Shown here in pieces: positions 1-9,963 of a stretch of DNA of 64,000 nucleotides; within the stretch, counting starts at the first letter, position 1, and each line of letters begins with the position of its first letter. A program made the translations under genes and the position numbers. Source of the stretch: Oceanisphaera pacifica (GTDB lineage: Bacteria; Pseudomonadota; Gammaproteobacteria; Enterobacterales; Aeromonadaceae); contig NZ_JAGDFX010000001.1 of assembly GCF_017498065.1 (NCBI RefSeq), positions 186,001 to 250,000 of the forward strand, in the 5' to 3' direction. The notes under the pieces were generated by a model. That model did not search any database, was not told where the DNA came from, and saw only the letters and a list, made by a program, of their open reading frames with translations.

Positions 1-2
1 GC

Positions 3-215
3 AAAGCGGTGCAAGTGAACTTAACCGGCAACGGAAAAACCTTGTTAGGCACAGAGCGCGCGTTAGAATTTCAGACCATACGTGAAGGGGACGCTATTTA
101 TTACATTGCTCAATATCCCTACCGTAATGAAGACAATGTGTTGTTTACCATCGATATTAGCGGCCCCAAACAGGGTGGCGAACTGTCTTTTAGACACACC
201 TTTTATACGGATTAA
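3..215 (+). CDS. DUF4426 family protein, C-terminal part only
   Basis: The window opens inside this gene; an open frame runs from codon position 3 to a TAA at 213-215 and must begin upstream. The visible 70 residues look like the C-terminal half of DUF4426 periplasmic proteins, which commonly sit directly before rdgB in Vibrio/Aeromonas-type genomes; that neighbour relation is the main support. No catalytic motif is visible and the function of the family is not known to me. The GTG at 9 is internal and not a likely start. Confidence 0.6.
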   Translation, partial: KAVQVNLTGNGKTLLGTERALEFQTIREGDAIYYIAQYPYRNEDNVLFTIDISGPKQGGELSFRHTFYTD

Positions 216-229
216 TCACACCCTACGGG

Positions 230-265
230 CAGCGTTAAGCCGTAAGCTATCAGCGGTCAGTTACC
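230..265. repeat. REP-like repeat (CAGC/TAAGC family) before rdgB
   Basis: A short inverted motif built from GCCGTAAGCTATCAGCGGTC. Related forms occur at about 3733-3768, 3838-3870, 15363-15390, 16876-16901, 16981-17012, 18008-18040, 18092-18122 and 49854-49885, always between genes. It is one of several dispersed repeat families in the window. Confidence 0.6.
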
Positions 266-312
266 ACATACCGAAGGCGGCTAAATCTAGTGCACACAGA
301 AATGAGACAATC

Positions 313-933
313 ATGAGTCAAAAGATAGTATTAGCCTCAGGCAATGCCAAAAAAATAGCTGAATTACAGAGCCTACTGGGTGAGCTTAATCTTACCGTCA
401 TTGCGCAAAGCGAATTCGCCGTTATAGACGCAGAAGAAACCGGCACCACTTTTGTAGAAAACGCCATTATAAAAGCCCGCCATGCCGCCAGTATCACCGG
501 CTTACCAGCCATTGCCGATGACTCAGGTATTAGTGTGCGTGCACTCGATGGTCGCCCAGGGGTGTATTCGGCTCGCTTTGCCGGTGAACAAGCCACCGAT
601 CAACAAAACCTTGAGTTATTATTAAGCCAGCTTGAGGGAGTGCCTAGTGAGCAGCGCCAAGCCACTTTTTGGTGTGTATTGGTATTAATGCGCCACGCCC
701 AGGATCCCACGCCACTCATTTGCACAGGCACTTGGGAGGGAGGCATCACCACTCACCCCCAAGGTGGCCAAGGGTTTGGTTACGATCCCATTTTTTGGGT
801 CGCAGAGATGAATAAAACCGCCGCTGAGTTAACGGCGGCTGAAAAAAATAGCCTAAGCCACAGAGGAAAAGCCTTGCGCCAGCTACAAGCTTTGCTGCAA
901 GCACACCCCCTATACCTAACTGAGTCTGTATAA
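313..933 (+). CDS. rdgB: RdgB/HAM1 non-canonical purine NTP pyrophosphatase
   Basis: RdgB hydrolyses dITP, XTP and ITP to monophosphates and keeps deaminated purines out of DNA. The 206-residue protein has the family's opening [12 protein letters not shown] motif (residues 7-18), the DDSGI metal/active-site motif near residue 70, and the C-terminal SHRGKAL substrate motif. The open frame extends further upstream, but homologues start at the [11 protein letters not shown] methionine, so ATG 313 is chosen, preceded by a GAGA-type ribosome site. The stop overlaps the start of hemW by one base (TAATG), so the two are translationally coupled, as in E. coli rdgB-yggW. Confidence 0.93.
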   Translation: MSQKIVLASGNAKKIAELQSLLGELNLTVIAQSEFAVIDAEETGTTFVENAIIKARHAASITGLPAIADDSGISVRALDGRPGVYSARFAGEQATDQQNLELLLSQLEGVPSEQRQATFWCVLVLMRHAQDPTPLICTGTWEGGITTHPQGGQGFGYDPIFWVAEMNKTAAELTAAEKNSLSHRGKALRQLQALLQAHPLYLTESV

Positions 934-2075
934 TGCACCTTCCTCCACTGAGTCTTTATGTGCATATTCCTTGGTGCGTGCAAAAATGCCCCTATTGCGA
1001 CTTTAATTCTCATACCCTAAAAGAGGCAATTCCGGAGCAGGCTTATATTGCCGCCTTGTTAGAGGATTTACGCCAAGACCTGCACTTTGTTCAAGGCCGA
1101 GCGTTGCACAGTATTTTTATTGGCGGTGGCACCCCAAGCCTGATGAGCCCTGAGGCGATCGCGCGCTTATTAGCTGGAATAGCAGCCTTAATTCCATTTC
1201 AGCCAGAGATGGAAATCACACTAGAAGCCAACCCAGGCACAGTGGAGGCTGGGCGTTTTGCCGGCTTTAAAGCCGCGGGCGTTAATCGTATTTCGATTGG
1301 CATTCAAAGCTTCCAGCCAGAAAAGCTCACCCGCTTAGGCCGTATTCACGACCCTGAGCAAGCGCGTTTTGCCGCCCAAGAAGCGGCGAATGTCGGCCTA
1401 ACCAGCTTTAACGTGGATTTAATGCACGGCTTACCCGATCAAAGCCTAAATGATGCTTTATCTGATTTGGAGCAGGCAATAGCATTAGCGCCGCCCCATT
1501 TATCTTGGTATCAGCTGACCATTGAAGCTAATACGCCTTTTGCTTCGCGCCCACCCACTCTGCCTGAAGATGACACCTTGGCTGATATTTATGACCAAGG
1601 GCATGCCTTATTATTAGCCAATGGTTATCAGCAATATGAAGTGTCGGCCTACGCTAAGCCTGGCTTTGAGGCACAACATAACCTTAATTATTGGCGCTTT
1701 GGCGACTACTTGGGCATTGGCTGTGGTGCTCATGGCAAAATTACGCTACCACTAGAAAATAAGCTGGTGCGCACCGTTAAGGTAAAACACCCTAAAGGTT
1801 ACTTAGAAGCCGACCGACCTTATTTAGATCAGTATTGGGCCATTGCCGAGCAAGATCTGTCGCTGGAATACTTTATGAATCGACTGCGCTTGTTCGAGCC
1901 TATTCCCAAACAAGACTTTACGCAGCGCACTGGCCTGTCGCTCACGCGGCTGCAAGCGCCACTGGCAGAGGCATTGCGCCTAACACTGCTCGAAGAAACA
2001 GAGCAGCATTGGCAAGTTACGCCATTAGGCCGGCGCTTTTTAAACCGCCTACTCGATTTGTTTATTACCGACTGA
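933..2075 (+). CDS. hemW: HemW, radical SAM haem chaperone
   Basis: A 380-residue radical SAM protein of the HemN-like HemW (YggW) group, thought to insert haem into respiratory enzymes rather than to act as coproporphyrinogen oxidase. The CxxxCxxC cluster that binds the [4Fe-4S] is at C15, C19 and C22 (WCVQKCPYC), followed by GGGTPS and the EANPGT motif typical of the SAM-binding barrel, and a C-terminal HemN_C domain. Length matches E. coli HemW (378). It lacks the extra N-terminal region of true HemN. The start overlaps the rdgB stop. Confidence 0.93.
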   Translation: MHLPPLSLYVHIPWCVQKCPYCDFNSHTLKEAIPEQAYIAALLEDLRQDLHFVQGRALHSIFIGGGTPSLMSPEAIARLLAGIAALIPFQPEMEITLEANPGTVEAGRFAGFKAAGVNRISIGIQSFQPEKLTRLGRIHDPEQARFAAQEAANVGLTSFNVDLMHGLPDQSLNDALSDLEQAIALAPPHLSWYQLTIEANTPFASRPPTLPEDDTLADIYDQGHALLLANGYQQYEVSAYAKPGFEAQHNLNYWRFGDYLGIGCGAHGKITLPLENKLVRTVKVKHPKGYLEADRPYLDQYWAIAEQDLSLEYFMNRLRLFEPIPKQDFTQRTGLSLTRLQAPLAEALRLTLLEETEQHWQVTPLGRRFLNRLLDLFITD

Positions 2076-2125
2076 TACAGGTAACATTGTACTTATTGTC
2101 GCCTTTAATTTCGGGCCGGAGCCTT

Positions 2126-2860
2126 ATGTCATCACTGGTTTACGAATATCCACTAAACGAAAAATGTCGCAATTACTTGCGCCTTAATGATTTATTACAG
2201 CAAATAAAACAATGTCGCAGCCTCACCGCCCAAGGCCAAACAACAGCCTTGTTTAAGGCCTTGTTAGATATTATTGAGTTACTAGAGCGTTGCGATATTC
2301 GCACCGATCTGGCCAAAGACTTAACCGTGCAAAAAGAGAAGCTGGCGGCGTGGGCAACAGTGCCAGGCATAGATGCCAGTGCTCTAAATCAATTAGAGCA
2401 ACAACTGGCCGACTTAAGTCAGCAACTGCCTAAATCGCCTCGTTTTGGCCAACAGTTGCGAGAAGATAAATTACTGTCTGCTGTGCGCAGTCGATTTGCC
2501 ATTCCCGGCGGCCTATGCGCATTTGATGTGCCACAACTGCATTACTGGCTGCATCAGTCTAAAGCCTGCCAGCAACAAGATATTGATGCTTGGCTGGCGC
2601 AGCTGCAACTATTGCAACAAGGGTTAGAATTACAGCTCACCTTATGGCGTGAAGTGGGTCAATTTCAAACCCTGCGCGCTCATAATGGTTTTTTTCAAGA
2701 CGATGCAGCTAACACCCATATTATCCGGTTACGCCTGTCGGCCGATCAGGCCATTTACCCGGTGGTAAGTGGTAATAAATACCGTTATACCATTCGTTTT
2801 ATGCCGGTCGATAACAGTGAAATCGGTCATGTAGACTTTGAATTGGCGAATATCAAATGA
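2126..2860 (+). CDS. zapD: ZapD, cell division protein
   Basis: ZapD (YacF) crosslinks FtsZ filaments and stabilises the Z ring in the cytoplasm. The 244-residue protein starts [15 protein letters not shown], the family's hallmark N-terminus, and is largely helical. The frame is open upstream through the 3' end of hemW, but ATG 2126 gives the usual family start. The stop overlaps yacG by ATGA. In E. coli zapD and yacG are also neighbours, next to coaE; here they follow hemW and precede mutT. Confidence 0.92.
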   Translation: MSSLVYEYPLNEKCRNYLRLNDLLQQIKQCRSLTAQGQTTALFKALLDIIELLERCDIRTDLAKDLTVQKEKLAAWATVPGIDASALNQLEQQLADLSQQLPKSPRFGQQLREDKLLSAVRSRFAIPGGLCAFDVPQLHYWLHQSKACQQQDIDAWLAQLQLLQQGLELQLTLWREVGQFQTLRAHNGFFQDDAANTHIIRLRLSADQAIYPVVSGNKYRYTIRFMPVDNSEIGHVDFELANIK

Positions 2861-3048
2861 ATACACCTCTTAGCGTATCCTGCCCCACTTGTAACACTTC
2901 TGTATTGTGGGGAGAACAAAGCCCCTTTCGTCCCTTTTGCAGCAAACGCTGCCAGTTGATTGATTTAGGCGAATGGGCCGATGAAGAAAAACGCATTCCC
3001 GGCCAACCCGCTTGGTTACCCGATCAGGATAATGAAAATGAATACTGA
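2857..3048 (+). CDS. yacG: YacG, zinc-binding DNA gyrase inhibitor
   Basis: A 63-residue zinc protein that in E. coli binds GyrB and inhibits gyrase. The four zinc cysteines are in CPTC near the N-terminus and CSKRC in the middle (CPTC-x(16-17)-FCSKRC arrangement), followed by [14 protein letters not shown], highly conserved in the family. Start overlaps zapD by four bases; its 3' end overlaps the start of mutT by 11 bases, so the three genes form one translationally coupled operon. Confidence 0.93.
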   Translation: MNTPLSVSCPTCNTSVLWGEQSPFRPFCSKRCQLIDLGEWADEEKRIPGQPAWLPDQDNENEY

Positions 3049-3448
3049 GACTAAAAAAACAGTGCTAGTGGCGGTGGGAGTGATTGAGAATGCCACCGGC
3101 GATATTTTTATCTGTCGTCGTGGTGCTAGCCAGCATCAAGCTAATAAGTGGGAGTTTCCTGGGGGCAAGGTAGAAGCGGGCGAAACCGTTGAACAAGCCC
3201 TAACCCGAGAGCTGGCCGAAGAAGTCGGCATAACGGTAGAGCGCTGCCAGCCGTTGATGCAATTAGAGCATGACTATGGTGATAAACAAGTTAAGCTTGC
3301 GATTCATAAAGTTACCGCTTTTAGTGGCGAGCCACGGGGGCTGGAAGGCCAACCCAGCCGCTGGGTACCCGTTAGCAAGTTGGCTCAATACGACTTCCCT
3401 GAAGCTAATGGGCCAATTGTTGAAAAACTAACAGCGCCCGGCGCCTAA
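3038..3448 (+). CDS. mutT: MutT, 8-oxo-dGTP diphosphatase
   Basis: MutT sanitises the nucleotide pool by hydrolysing 8-oxo-dGTP. The 136-residue protein contains a full Nudix box beginning GGKVEAGE and ending RELAEEVGI. Two in-frame ATGs lie close together (3032, 3038); an AGGA at 3026-3029 is 8 bases before 3038 and only 2 before 3032, so 3038 is preferred. The last codons (TAPGA) lie in a GCGCC-rich intergenic repeat that continues past the stop, so the tail may be repeat-derived. Confidence 0.9.
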   Translation: MNTETKKTVLVAVGVIENATGDIFICRRGASQHQANKWEFPGGKVEAGETVEQALTRELAEEVGITVERCQPLMQLEHDYGDKQVKLAIHKVTAFSGEPRGLEGQPSRWVPVSKLAQYDFPEANGPIVEKLTAPGA

Positions 3449-3463
3449 CACCAAGCGCCCACC

Positions 3464-3484
3464 TAAAGACGGCTGCCGTTTTTA
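3464..3484 (+). terminator. Likely mutT terminator hairpin
   Basis: TAAAGACGG-CTG-CCGTTTTTA forms a 9-bp stem with one G-T pair and a 3-nt loop, with the U-rich stretch inside the 3' arm. It lies 15 bases after the mutT stop. Confidence 0.5.
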
Positions 3485-3593
3485 GCTTTATGCCGTCTTA
3501 CCAGGCTCACCCCGGTATCTCGCACTTAAGTACTAAAAATCTAAAGCGAGATCCTGACCTTGGTCAGGAAGACGGCTTAAACCCAAACACCCT

Positions 3594-3666
3594 CTTTTGT
3601 AGGATCCAATTCATTGGACCAAAACCTTGGCACGGCCTAAAAGAGGTCGAATGAATTCGACCCTAC
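3594..3666. repeat. 73-bp element, copy 1
   Basis: Begins CTTTTGTAGGATCCAATTC and ends GAATTCGACCCTAC. It is the same as 3931-4003 except for one base (GTAGGATCC here, GTAGGGTCC there). The outer ends are inverted (GTAGGGTC / GACCCTAC), and each half holds its own palindrome (CCAATTCATTGG; CGAATGAATTCG). Confidence 0.9.
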
Positions 3667-3690
3667 GAAAAACCCGAACGACTTCTCTTG

Positions 3691-3725
3691 GTCATTGCGA
3701 GGAGTGCAACGACGCGGCAATCCAG
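3691..3725. repeat. GTCATTGCGAGG REP-type repeat
   Basis: GTCATTGCGAGGAGTGCAAC followed by GACGCGGCAATCCAG. Its ends are inverted (ATTGC / GCAAT). Copies in the window: 25570-25603 and 49898-49932. Repeats of this type are widespread in bacteria and resemble REP elements moved by RAYT-like enzymes; such an enzyme is encoded at 59975-60949. Confidence 0.8.
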
Positions 3726-3930
3726 GCCCTTCGGGCAGCTGTCAGCTTTAAGCCGCCAGCTATCAGACAAACAAAAAACAAACCGACCGCAGAGCGGCCA
3801 TAAGCCAACAAACAGACGCTGGTTGAGTGTTAAGTGGACTGACAGCTTACCGCTGATAGCTGACGGCTTTCTTTTAGTTATACGCTGAGCGCCTGACGAA
3901 AAAACAAAACCAGTGCTTTTTTGTTTTGAT

Positions 3931-4003
3931 CTTTTGTAGGGTCCAATTCATTGGACCAAAACCTTGGCACGGCCTAAAAGAGGTCGAATGAATTCGACCC
4001 TAC
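3931..4003. repeat. 73-bp element, copy 2
   Basis: Second copy of the element at 3594-3666, 72 of 73 bases identical, in the same orientation and 337 bases further on. Confidence 0.9.
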
Positions 4004-4024
4004 AAAACACCAAGCGCCCGCCAA

Positions 4025-4062
4025 TAAAAAAGACATCCGGATATGAGCCTGGATGCCTTTTT
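4025..4062. terminator. Hairpin terminator downstream of parC
   Basis: GACATCC (4032-4038) pairs with GGATGCC (4051-4057) with one G-T pair. A run of A before and a run of T after the stem mean that it can end transcription in both directions; on the - strand it lies about 20 bases after the parC stop. Confidence 0.65.
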
Positions 4063-4081
4063 GTTTGGTTCGATATTGAGT

Positions 4082-6364
4082 TTAGCTGGGTGCTTGGTGC
4101 TCGGCGCTCGGTGCTGCCTGTTCTACTTCCAAACTATCAACCCGTTGTAAACCGCGCGGTAATAAAGCGCCACGGCGACCGCGCTCACCTTGATAATGCG
4201 CAAGATCAGTAGGCTTAAGGGTCAGTTTACGTTTACCCGCATATAAGGTCACACTCGCATCAAGTGGCACAACGGTTAAGTGCTTAATAAAATCTTCTCG
4301 GGCCTGTACCTTGGCCCCCGTAATACCAATGATCTTATTGCCCTTACCTTTGCTTAGCAATGGCAATTCAGTCAACGGGAATAACAGCATACGGCCTTCA
4401 TTGGTTACCGCTAAACATTGGCTACTTTCACGCTGCTCGATAGGAACCGGGTTTAGTACTAAGCCGCCTTTAGGCACGGTGAGCAGGGCTTTACCGTTTT
4501 TGTTACGACTCAGCATATCGGCAAAGCGCCCCACAAAACCGTAACCGGCATCAGAGGCGATTAAGAATAACCGCTCATCTTCGCCCATTAATACAAAGCT
4601 GGGTTGCTCGCCTGGGCTTAAACTACAACGGCCACTCAAGGGGTCGCCCTGCCCTCGTGCCGAGGGCAAGCTATGGGCATCTTGGCCGTAGGCACGCCCG
4701 ATATTAGATAAGAACACCGCCATTTGATTACTGCGCCCACTGGCGGCAGATAAAAAACTATCCCCCGCACGGTAGCTAAGGCTGGCACCATCCACATCAT
4801 GGCCTTTGGCGGAACGCACCCAGCCTTTTTCTGACAATACTATGGTTACCGGCTCACTAGGAAGCAACTCTTTCTCGCTGAGCGCTTTGGCTTCAGAGCG
4901 CTCAACAAGCGGCGAGCGTCTATCATCACCAAATTTGTCGGCATCAGCTAAAATTTCTTTTTTAATCAGCGTACTTAAACGACGCTCAGAGCCCAGTATT
5001 AGCGCTAACTTATCACGTTCACTGGCCAGCTCATCTTGCTCACCACGGATTTTCATTTCTTCTAACTTGGCGAGGTGGCGCAGTTTAAGCTCTAAAATAG
5101 ATTCTGCTTGAGTCTCTGTTAAGTCAAAGTGGGACATTAATACTGGTTTGGGTTCATCTTCGCGGCGAATAATCTCGATCACTTCATCGATATTCAAAAA
5201 AGCGATCAGTAAGCCCGCTAAAATATGCAGCCGCGCTTCCACTTTATCTAAACGGTGCTGCAAGCGGTTGCGTACGGTCTCACGACGAAAGCTCAGCCAT
5301 TCGGCTAAAATCATATCGAGACTTTTCACTTGTGGCTTATTATTTAGCCCCAGCATATTAAGATTAACGCGATAGCTTTTCTCGAGATCTGTACTGGCAA
5401 ATAAATGCTGCATGAGCTGATCAATATCCACGCGATTAGAGCGGGGAATGATCACTAAACGGGTGGGGTTTTCATGATCCGCTTCATCGCGCAAATCTGC
5501 CACCATGGGCAGTTTTTTGGCCTGCATTTGTGCCGCTATTTGCTCAAGGATTTTGCCGCTACTGGCTTGATGCGGCAAAGCCGTGATCACAATATCGCCC
5601 TGCTCCATTTCGTACACGGCACGCATCTTAATGCTGCCACGTCCGGTTTCATACAGCTTTTGAATATCGGCGCGCGGCGTAATAATTTCGGCATCGGTTG
5701 GGTAGTCTGGCCCTTGTATATGCTGCATTAAATCAGCCACACCAGCCTTAGGCTGCTCTAATAAATGCACGCAGGCTGTAGCTAGCTCTCTTAAATTATG
5801 GGGCGGAATATCCGTGGCCATACCCACGGCTATGCCTGTCACCCCATTCATTAAAATATGCGGTAAACGCGCCGGCAGCATACCGGGTTCTTTCATGGTG
5901 CCATCAAAGTTTGGGATCCACTCAACCGTGCCTTGGCCCAACTCAGATAACAACAGCTCGGCATAGCGCGACAAACGAGCTTCGGTATAACGCATGGCAG
6001 CAAAAGATTTAGGATCGTCTGGCGCCCCCCAGTTACCTTGGCCGTCTACTAATGGGTAGCGATACGAAAAAGGCTGGGCCATTAACACCATGGCTTCGTA
6101 ACAAGCCGAGTCACCGTGCGGGTGGTATTTACCCAGTACATCACCGACGGTACGGGCAGACTTTTTATGTTTAGACTGCGCCGATAACCCCAGCTCGCTC
6201 ATGGCATAAATAATGCGCCGTTGCACCGGTTTAAGACCATCGCCAATGTGCGGCAGGGCCCGGTCCATGATCACGTACATGGAGTAGTTAAGGTAGGCCT
6301 GCTCAGTAAAGGTGTGCATGGGCAGGTGCTCTACACCTTCCATGGTAAAATCATTAGTACTCAT
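4082..6364 (-). CDS. parC: ParC, topoisomerase IV subunit A
   Basis: ParC is the DNA-cleaving subunit of topoisomerase IV, which unlinks daughter chromosomes. The 760-residue protein has the catalytic tyrosine Y126 in [11 protein letters not shown] and the quinolone-resistance region [10 protein letters not shown] with Ser86 and Glu90, the positions equivalent to E. coli Ser80 and Glu84 in their wild-type state. A beta-propeller C-terminal domain follows. parE lies 13 bases upstream on the same strand, so the two subunits are made together. Oddity: the last residues ([11 protein letters not shown]) are encoded by a dispersed GCGCC-rich repeat and nearly match the tail of the SulP protein at 12910-14643. 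Confidence 0.97.
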   Translation of the reverse strand: MSTNDFTMEGVEHLPMHTFTEQAYLNYSMYVIMDRALPHIGDGLKPVQRRIIYAMSELGLSAQSKHKKSARTVGDVLGKYHPHGDSACYEAMVLMAQPFSYRYPLVDGQGNWGAPDDPKSFAAMRYTEARLSRYAELLLSELGQGTVEWIPNFDGTMKEPGMLPARLPHILMNGVTGIAVGMATDIPPHNLRELATACVHLLEQPKAGVADLMQHIQGPDYPTDAEIITPRADIQKLYETGRGSIKMRAVYEMEQGDIVITALPHQASSGKILEQIAAQMQAKKLPMVADLRDEADHENPTRLVIIPRSNRVDIDQLMQHLFASTDLEKSYRVNLNMLGLNNKPQVKSLDMILAEWLSFRRETVRNRLQHRLDKVEARLHILAGLLIAFLNIDEVIEIIRREDEPKPVLMSHFDLTETQAESILELKLRHLAKLEEMKIRGEQDELASERDKLALILGSERRLSTLIKKEILADADKFGDDRRSPLVERSEAKALSEKELLPSEPVTIVLSEKGWVRSAKGHDVDGASLSYRAGDSFLSAASGRSNQMAVFLSNIGRAYGQDAHSLPSARGQGDPLSGRCSLSPGEQPSFVLMGEDERLFLIASDAGYGFVGRFADMLSRNKNGKALLTVPKGGLVLNPVPIEQRESSQCLAVTNEGRMLLFPLTELPLLSKGKGNKIIGITGAKVQAREDFIKHLTVVPLDASVTLYAGKRKLTLKPTDLAHYQGERGRRGALLPRGLQRVDSLEVEQAAPSAEHQAPS

Positions 6365-6377
6365 TAAATGTCTTTCC

Positions 6378-8273
6378 TCAGACCAGTGGATCGACCAAGT
6401 TACCCTTGGTTTCTAGCCATTCACGTCGGTCGCCAGAACGCTTTTTCGCAAGCAGCATATCCATTAACGTTTCGGTGGCTTCCATGTCTTCGACCGTCAG
6501 TTGTACTAAACGGCGGGTGTTGGGATCTAGGGTCGTTTCGCGCAGTTGCTTAGGGTTCATTTCACCCAAACCTTTAAAGCGGGTGACTTGCACTTTACCG
6601 CGTTTCTTTTCGGCTTTAATGCGGTCTAAGATGCCATCGCGCTCATCTTCATCTAAGGCGTAAAACACCTCTTTACCAATATCAACACGGTATAAGGGCG
6701 GCATGGCCACATAGACGTGACCTTGTTCGACGAGGTGGCGAAAATGGCGCATAAATAGCGCACATAACAGGGTAGCAATATGTAAACCGTCTGAGTCCGC
6801 ATCCGCTAAAATACAGATCTTGCCATAGCGCAAGTCACTCAGATCCGTGGAGTCGGGATCCAAACCTATGGCCACAGAAATATCGTGCACTTCTTGAGAG
6901 GCTAATACTTGGCCGGAGTCGACTTCCCAAGTATTTAGAATTTTACCTCGCAGCGGCATAATGGCCTGAAACTCACGATCTCGCGCTTGTTTGGCACTGC
7001 CGCCCGCAGAGTCACCCTCAACTAAGAACAGCTCGCCGCGCAGCGGATCAGAGCAGGCACAGTCGGTGAGCTTACCCGGTAAAGCCGGACCTTGGGTGAC
7101 TTTTTTACGCACCACTTTTTTCGCTTGGCGCAAACGGCGTTGCGCGCTACTAATGCACAATTCAGCAATTTGTTCGGCCAGCTCTGTGTGCTGGTTAAGC
7201 CACAAACTAAAGGCATCTTTCACCACACCCGAAACAAAAGCCGAGCTTTGGCGAGACGATAATCGCTCTTTGGTTTGACCGGCAAATTGTGGGTCTTGCA
7301 TCTTCACTGACAAGATATAAGAGCAACGCTCCCAAATATCATCTGGCGTAAGCTTAACGCCACGGGGCAAAAGATTTCTAAACTCACAAAACTCGCGCAT
7401 GGCATCCAAAAGACCTTGGCGTAAGCCGTTAACGTGCGTACCGCCTTGGGTGGTCGGGATCAGGTTAACGTAGCTTTCACCTATGCCCTCGCCGCCTTCT
7501 GGCAGCCAAGTGAGCGCCCATTCTGCCGCCGAATGATCGGCACTAAAATTACCCACAAAAGGAATGTCTGGCAGACAGGTAAACTCTTTAACGGACTCCA
7601 CCAGATAATCTTGCAAGCCGTCTTCGTAGTACCATTCGCTGGTGCCGTTATTAACTTTATCAACAAAGCGCAGCGTAAGCCCTGGGCATAAAACCGCCTT
7701 AGCTTTTAATAGGTGCTTAAGGCGGCTAACGGAAAATTTAGCCGAGTCAAAGTAGCTAGCATCAGGAAAAAAGTGCACCCGAGTACCAGTATTACGCTGG
7801 CCACAGGTGCCGGTAACGGTCAGTTCACTGACTTTGGTGCCGTGCTCAAAGGCCATTTCATGAACTTGACCGGCACGACGAATAGTGACATCTAATCGTG
7901 AACTTAAGGCACTGACCACGGAAATACCCACCCCGTGCAAGCCGCCCGAATACTCATAGTTTTTATTGGAAAACTTACCACCGGCATGCAGCTTGGTAAA
8001 AATGAGCTCAACGCCCGAAATGCCTTCTTCTGGGTGAATATCCACCGGCATGCCACGGCCATTATCAATCACTTCTAGTGATTGGTCGGCGTGTAATATT
8101 ACGTCTATTTTGCTGGCGTGCCCGGCAAGTGCCTCATCAACACTGTTATCGATCACCTCTTGACCAAGGTGATTAGGGCGCGTGGTGTCGGTATACATAC
8201 CAGGGCGACGACGCACCGGCTCTAGGCCATTGAGCACCTCAATAGCATCAGCAGTATATTGACTGGATGTCAT
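6378..8273 (-). CDS. parE: ParE, topoisomerase IV subunit B
   Basis: ParE is the ATPase subunit of topoisomerase IV. The 631-residue protein carries the GHKL ATP-binding motifs (DNSVDEAL near residue 42; [15 protein letters not shown] near residue 70; GGLHGVG near residue 110), a transducer domain, and the TOPRIM motifs EGDSAGGSA and DADSDG that bind metal with ParC. Length fits E. coli ParE (630). It precedes parC in what looks like a two-gene transcription unit. Confidence 0.97.
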   Translation of the reverse strand: MTSSQYTADAIEVLNGLEPVRRRPGMYTDTTRPNHLGQEVIDNSVDEALAGHASKIDVILHADQSLEVIDNGRGMPVDIHPEEGISGVELIFTKLHAGGKFSNKNYEYSGGLHGVGISVVSALSSRLDVTIRRAGQVHEMAFEHGTKVSELTVTGTCGQRNTGTRVHFFPDASYFDSAKFSVSRLKHLLKAKAVLCPGLTLRFVDKVNNGTSEWYYEDGLQDYLVESVKEFTCLPDIPFVGNFSADHSAAEWALTWLPEGGEGIGESYVNLIPTTQGGTHVNGLRQGLLDAMREFCEFRNLLPRGVKLTPDDIWERCSYILSVKMQDPQFAGQTKERLSSRQSSAFVSGVVKDAFSLWLNQHTELAEQIAELCISSAQRRLRQAKKVVRKKVTQGPALPGKLTDCACSDPLRGELFLVEGDSAGGSAKQARDREFQAIMPLRGKILNTWEVDSGQVLASQEVHDISVAIGLDPDSTDLSDLRYGKICILADADSDGLHIATLLCALFMRHFRHLVEQGHVYVAMPPLYRVDIGKEVFYALDEDERDGILDRIKAEKKRGKVQVTRFKGLGEMNPKQLRETTLDPNTRRLVQLTVEDMEATETLMDMLLAKKRSGDRREWLETKGNLVDPLV

Positions 8274-8522
8274 GTTGCCCCTAAATAATCTGAATTCGTT
8301 ACCGCTATCTTACTACTTAGCGCTATACCCTGTCAGCTATAAGGGAAAAGACTCGCGCCCGGCACCCAGCGCCGAGCTCTACGGCAAAATGCGAGAGCAA
8401 GCGTTCGCCTACATAAAAATGGTGAGGTGTGAAGGGGGGGCGCACAGGGCTCGGACAATGTTGAATTTTGCAGGGTAAATGGTTAATTAAACATTCAACA
8501 CTAAAAACTCAATATTGCTCTG

Positions 8523-9101
8523 TTAGAGCTGCAAGAAGCGGATGATTTGCGCGCAGTAATGATCAAAACGAACAAAGGCGTGATTACCCCCTTTTTGAAT
8601 ACACACCCGGGCAAAGCGGTAGTAATCCAGGGCTTCGCGATAATCGAGCACTTCATCGTCTTGTTGTTGCAACAGCCAAATACGCTCCATGCAGCTGGGC
8701 TGATTAACACGCAAGTCGACTAATTCTTGAATATGTTGCTCAGTCAAAAGATAGCGCTGTTCGGTATAGGGATTAAGCTGCTCGCCTAAGTAATCTTGCA
8801 ACAAAATATGTGGGTTAACGGCGGGGTTAATTACCACAGCACGCACGCCATATTGCTCGGCAACACGGGTAGCTAAAAAGCCGCCTAACGAGCTGCCCGC
8901 TACACCAAAAGGACGATTTTGCGTCACTAACTCATCGCAAATCGCCTGTATTTGAGCCCAAGCTTTCGCAGGCGTTGCGCACAGTTGCGGGCAAATAAAG
9001 TGAATATCGGGCCGCTTTTGTTGTAAGTGTTCCCACATTTGTTGTGCTTTAACCGACTGCGGAGAGGAGTTAAAACCGTGCAAATAAACAAGAGTTGGCA
9101 T
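8523..9101 (-). CDS. yqiA: YqiA, alpha/beta-hydrolase esterase
   Basis: A 192-residue cytoplasmic esterase of the YqiA/UPF0227 group; the physiological substrate is not established. Visible are the oxyanion-loop HGFNSSP near the N-terminus, the nucleophile elbow GSSLGG (Ser near residue 72) and the terminal histidine in GGNHAF. The frame is open upstream into cpdA, but ATG 9101 gives MPTLVYLHGF, the family's start, and sits one base after the cpdA stop. Gene order nudF-yqiB-cpdA-yqiA-parE matches E. coli. Confidence 0.9.
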   Translation of the reverse strand: MPTLVYLHGFNSSPQSVKAQQMWEHLQQKRPDIHFICPQLCATPAKAWAQIQAICDELVTQNRPFGVAGSSLGGFLATRVAEQYGVRAVVINPAVNPHILLQDYLGEQLNPYTEQRYLLTEQHIQELVDLRVNQPSCMERIWLLQQQDDEVLDYREALDYYRFARVCIQKGGNHAFVRFDHYCAQIIRFLQL

Positions 9102-9102
9102 C

Positions 9103-9963
9103 TTAATACCCTGTGGCACTAAAGTCGGGAGTAAAAAAATGCGGCGGCAAACGCCACACTTGCGTGCTGAGGCGACCATCTGGGTACAAAGACATAGCAC
9201 GCCAGCCTGGCGCCATGGTGTCGAGGGCAAACTCGTCCGATAACGGCTTAAACTGAATACAAGTAGAAGGGCTGGCTAAATAGCGCACTCCCTGCTCACC
9301 TTGATCAAACCCTTGATGCACATGGCCACATAACACCACTGTGGAGGCCTGGTGATCGGCTAATAAGGCTTTCATTGCCGAGGCATTACGCAAATTATGT
9401 TGATCTAACCAAGCACAGCCCACCGGAATACCCTGATGATGCACCGCTAATAATAAGTGGTGCTCAGGATATTGTTGCAGTGCTTGCGCTAATAAAGACA
9501 ACTGTGCCGCTGAGAGCTCACCGTGAGTTTCACCCGGCAACTGGGTGTCGAGTAATAAAATTTGCCACTGGCCACATAACAAGTGCTTAGCATTGCTAAT
9601 ACCGGCATTATCTAGCTCGGCTTGCATCAGCACTGCATCATCATGATTACCGGGTAGCCAGAATACCGGCGGCGCTAACTTACCCATTAGCTCACTAAAA
9701 TGGCGATAAGACTCACGAGAGTGATCTTGTGATAAGTCACCGGTCGCTAAAATAAAATCGTGAGGCTGAGTCCCTGACAGTTGTTCATTTTCAAGAATGG
9801 CATCCACCACGGCCAGACCGCTTTGCCAAGGCGCAATACCTAAAAAGTCGGCATTTTTGTCGGCAAAGAGATGAGTATCCGTAATCTGCAACAACTCAAC
9901 AACGCCACTTGGGCATTGGGGTGCTATTTCAATAGTCTCTAACTGAGGGGGTGTTTGATTCAA
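9103..9963 (-). CDS. cpdA: CpdA, 3',5'-cAMP phosphodiesterase
   Basis: CpdA hydrolyses cAMP to AMP and so tunes CRP-dependent transcription. The 286-residue calcineurin-like metallophosphoesterase shows the metal-ligand motifs in order: DTHLFAD near residue 28, GDLSQDH near 74, GNHDD near 105, and HVHQG near 216. It overlaps the upstream yqiB by ATGA (9960-9963) and ends one base before yqiA. Confidence 0.92.
   Translation of the reverse strand: MNQTPPQLETIEIAPQCPSGVVELLQITDTHLFADKNADFLGIAPWQSGLAVVDAILENEQLSGTQPHDFILATGDLSQDHSRESYRHFSELMGKLAPPVFWLPGNHDDAVLMQAELDNAGISNAKHLLCGQWQILLLDTQLPGETHGELSAAQLSLLAQALQQYPEHHLLLAVHHQGIPVGCAWLDQHNLRNASAMKALLADHQASTVVLCGHVHQGFDQGEQGVRYLASPSTCIQFKPLSDEFALDTMAPGWRAMSLYPDGRLSTQVWRLPPHFFTPDFSATGY

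Larger units (their letters stand above)
3449..4081. repeat. Repeat-filled gap between mutT and parC
   Basis: About 630 bases with no convincing gene. It holds two near-identical 73-bp elements (3594-3666 and 3931-4003), a GTCATTGCGAGG-type repeat (3691-3725), two copies of the CAGCTTACCGCTGATAGCTG family (3733-3768, 3838-3870) and GCGCC-type motifs near 3435-3465 and 4009-4020. Short reading frames here are composed of repeats. Confidence 0.8.

Noticed and set aside
8272-8478. 68-codon + strand frame between parE and yqiA
   Set aside because: Lies in the parE promoter and includes intergenic repeat sequence; no coding character.
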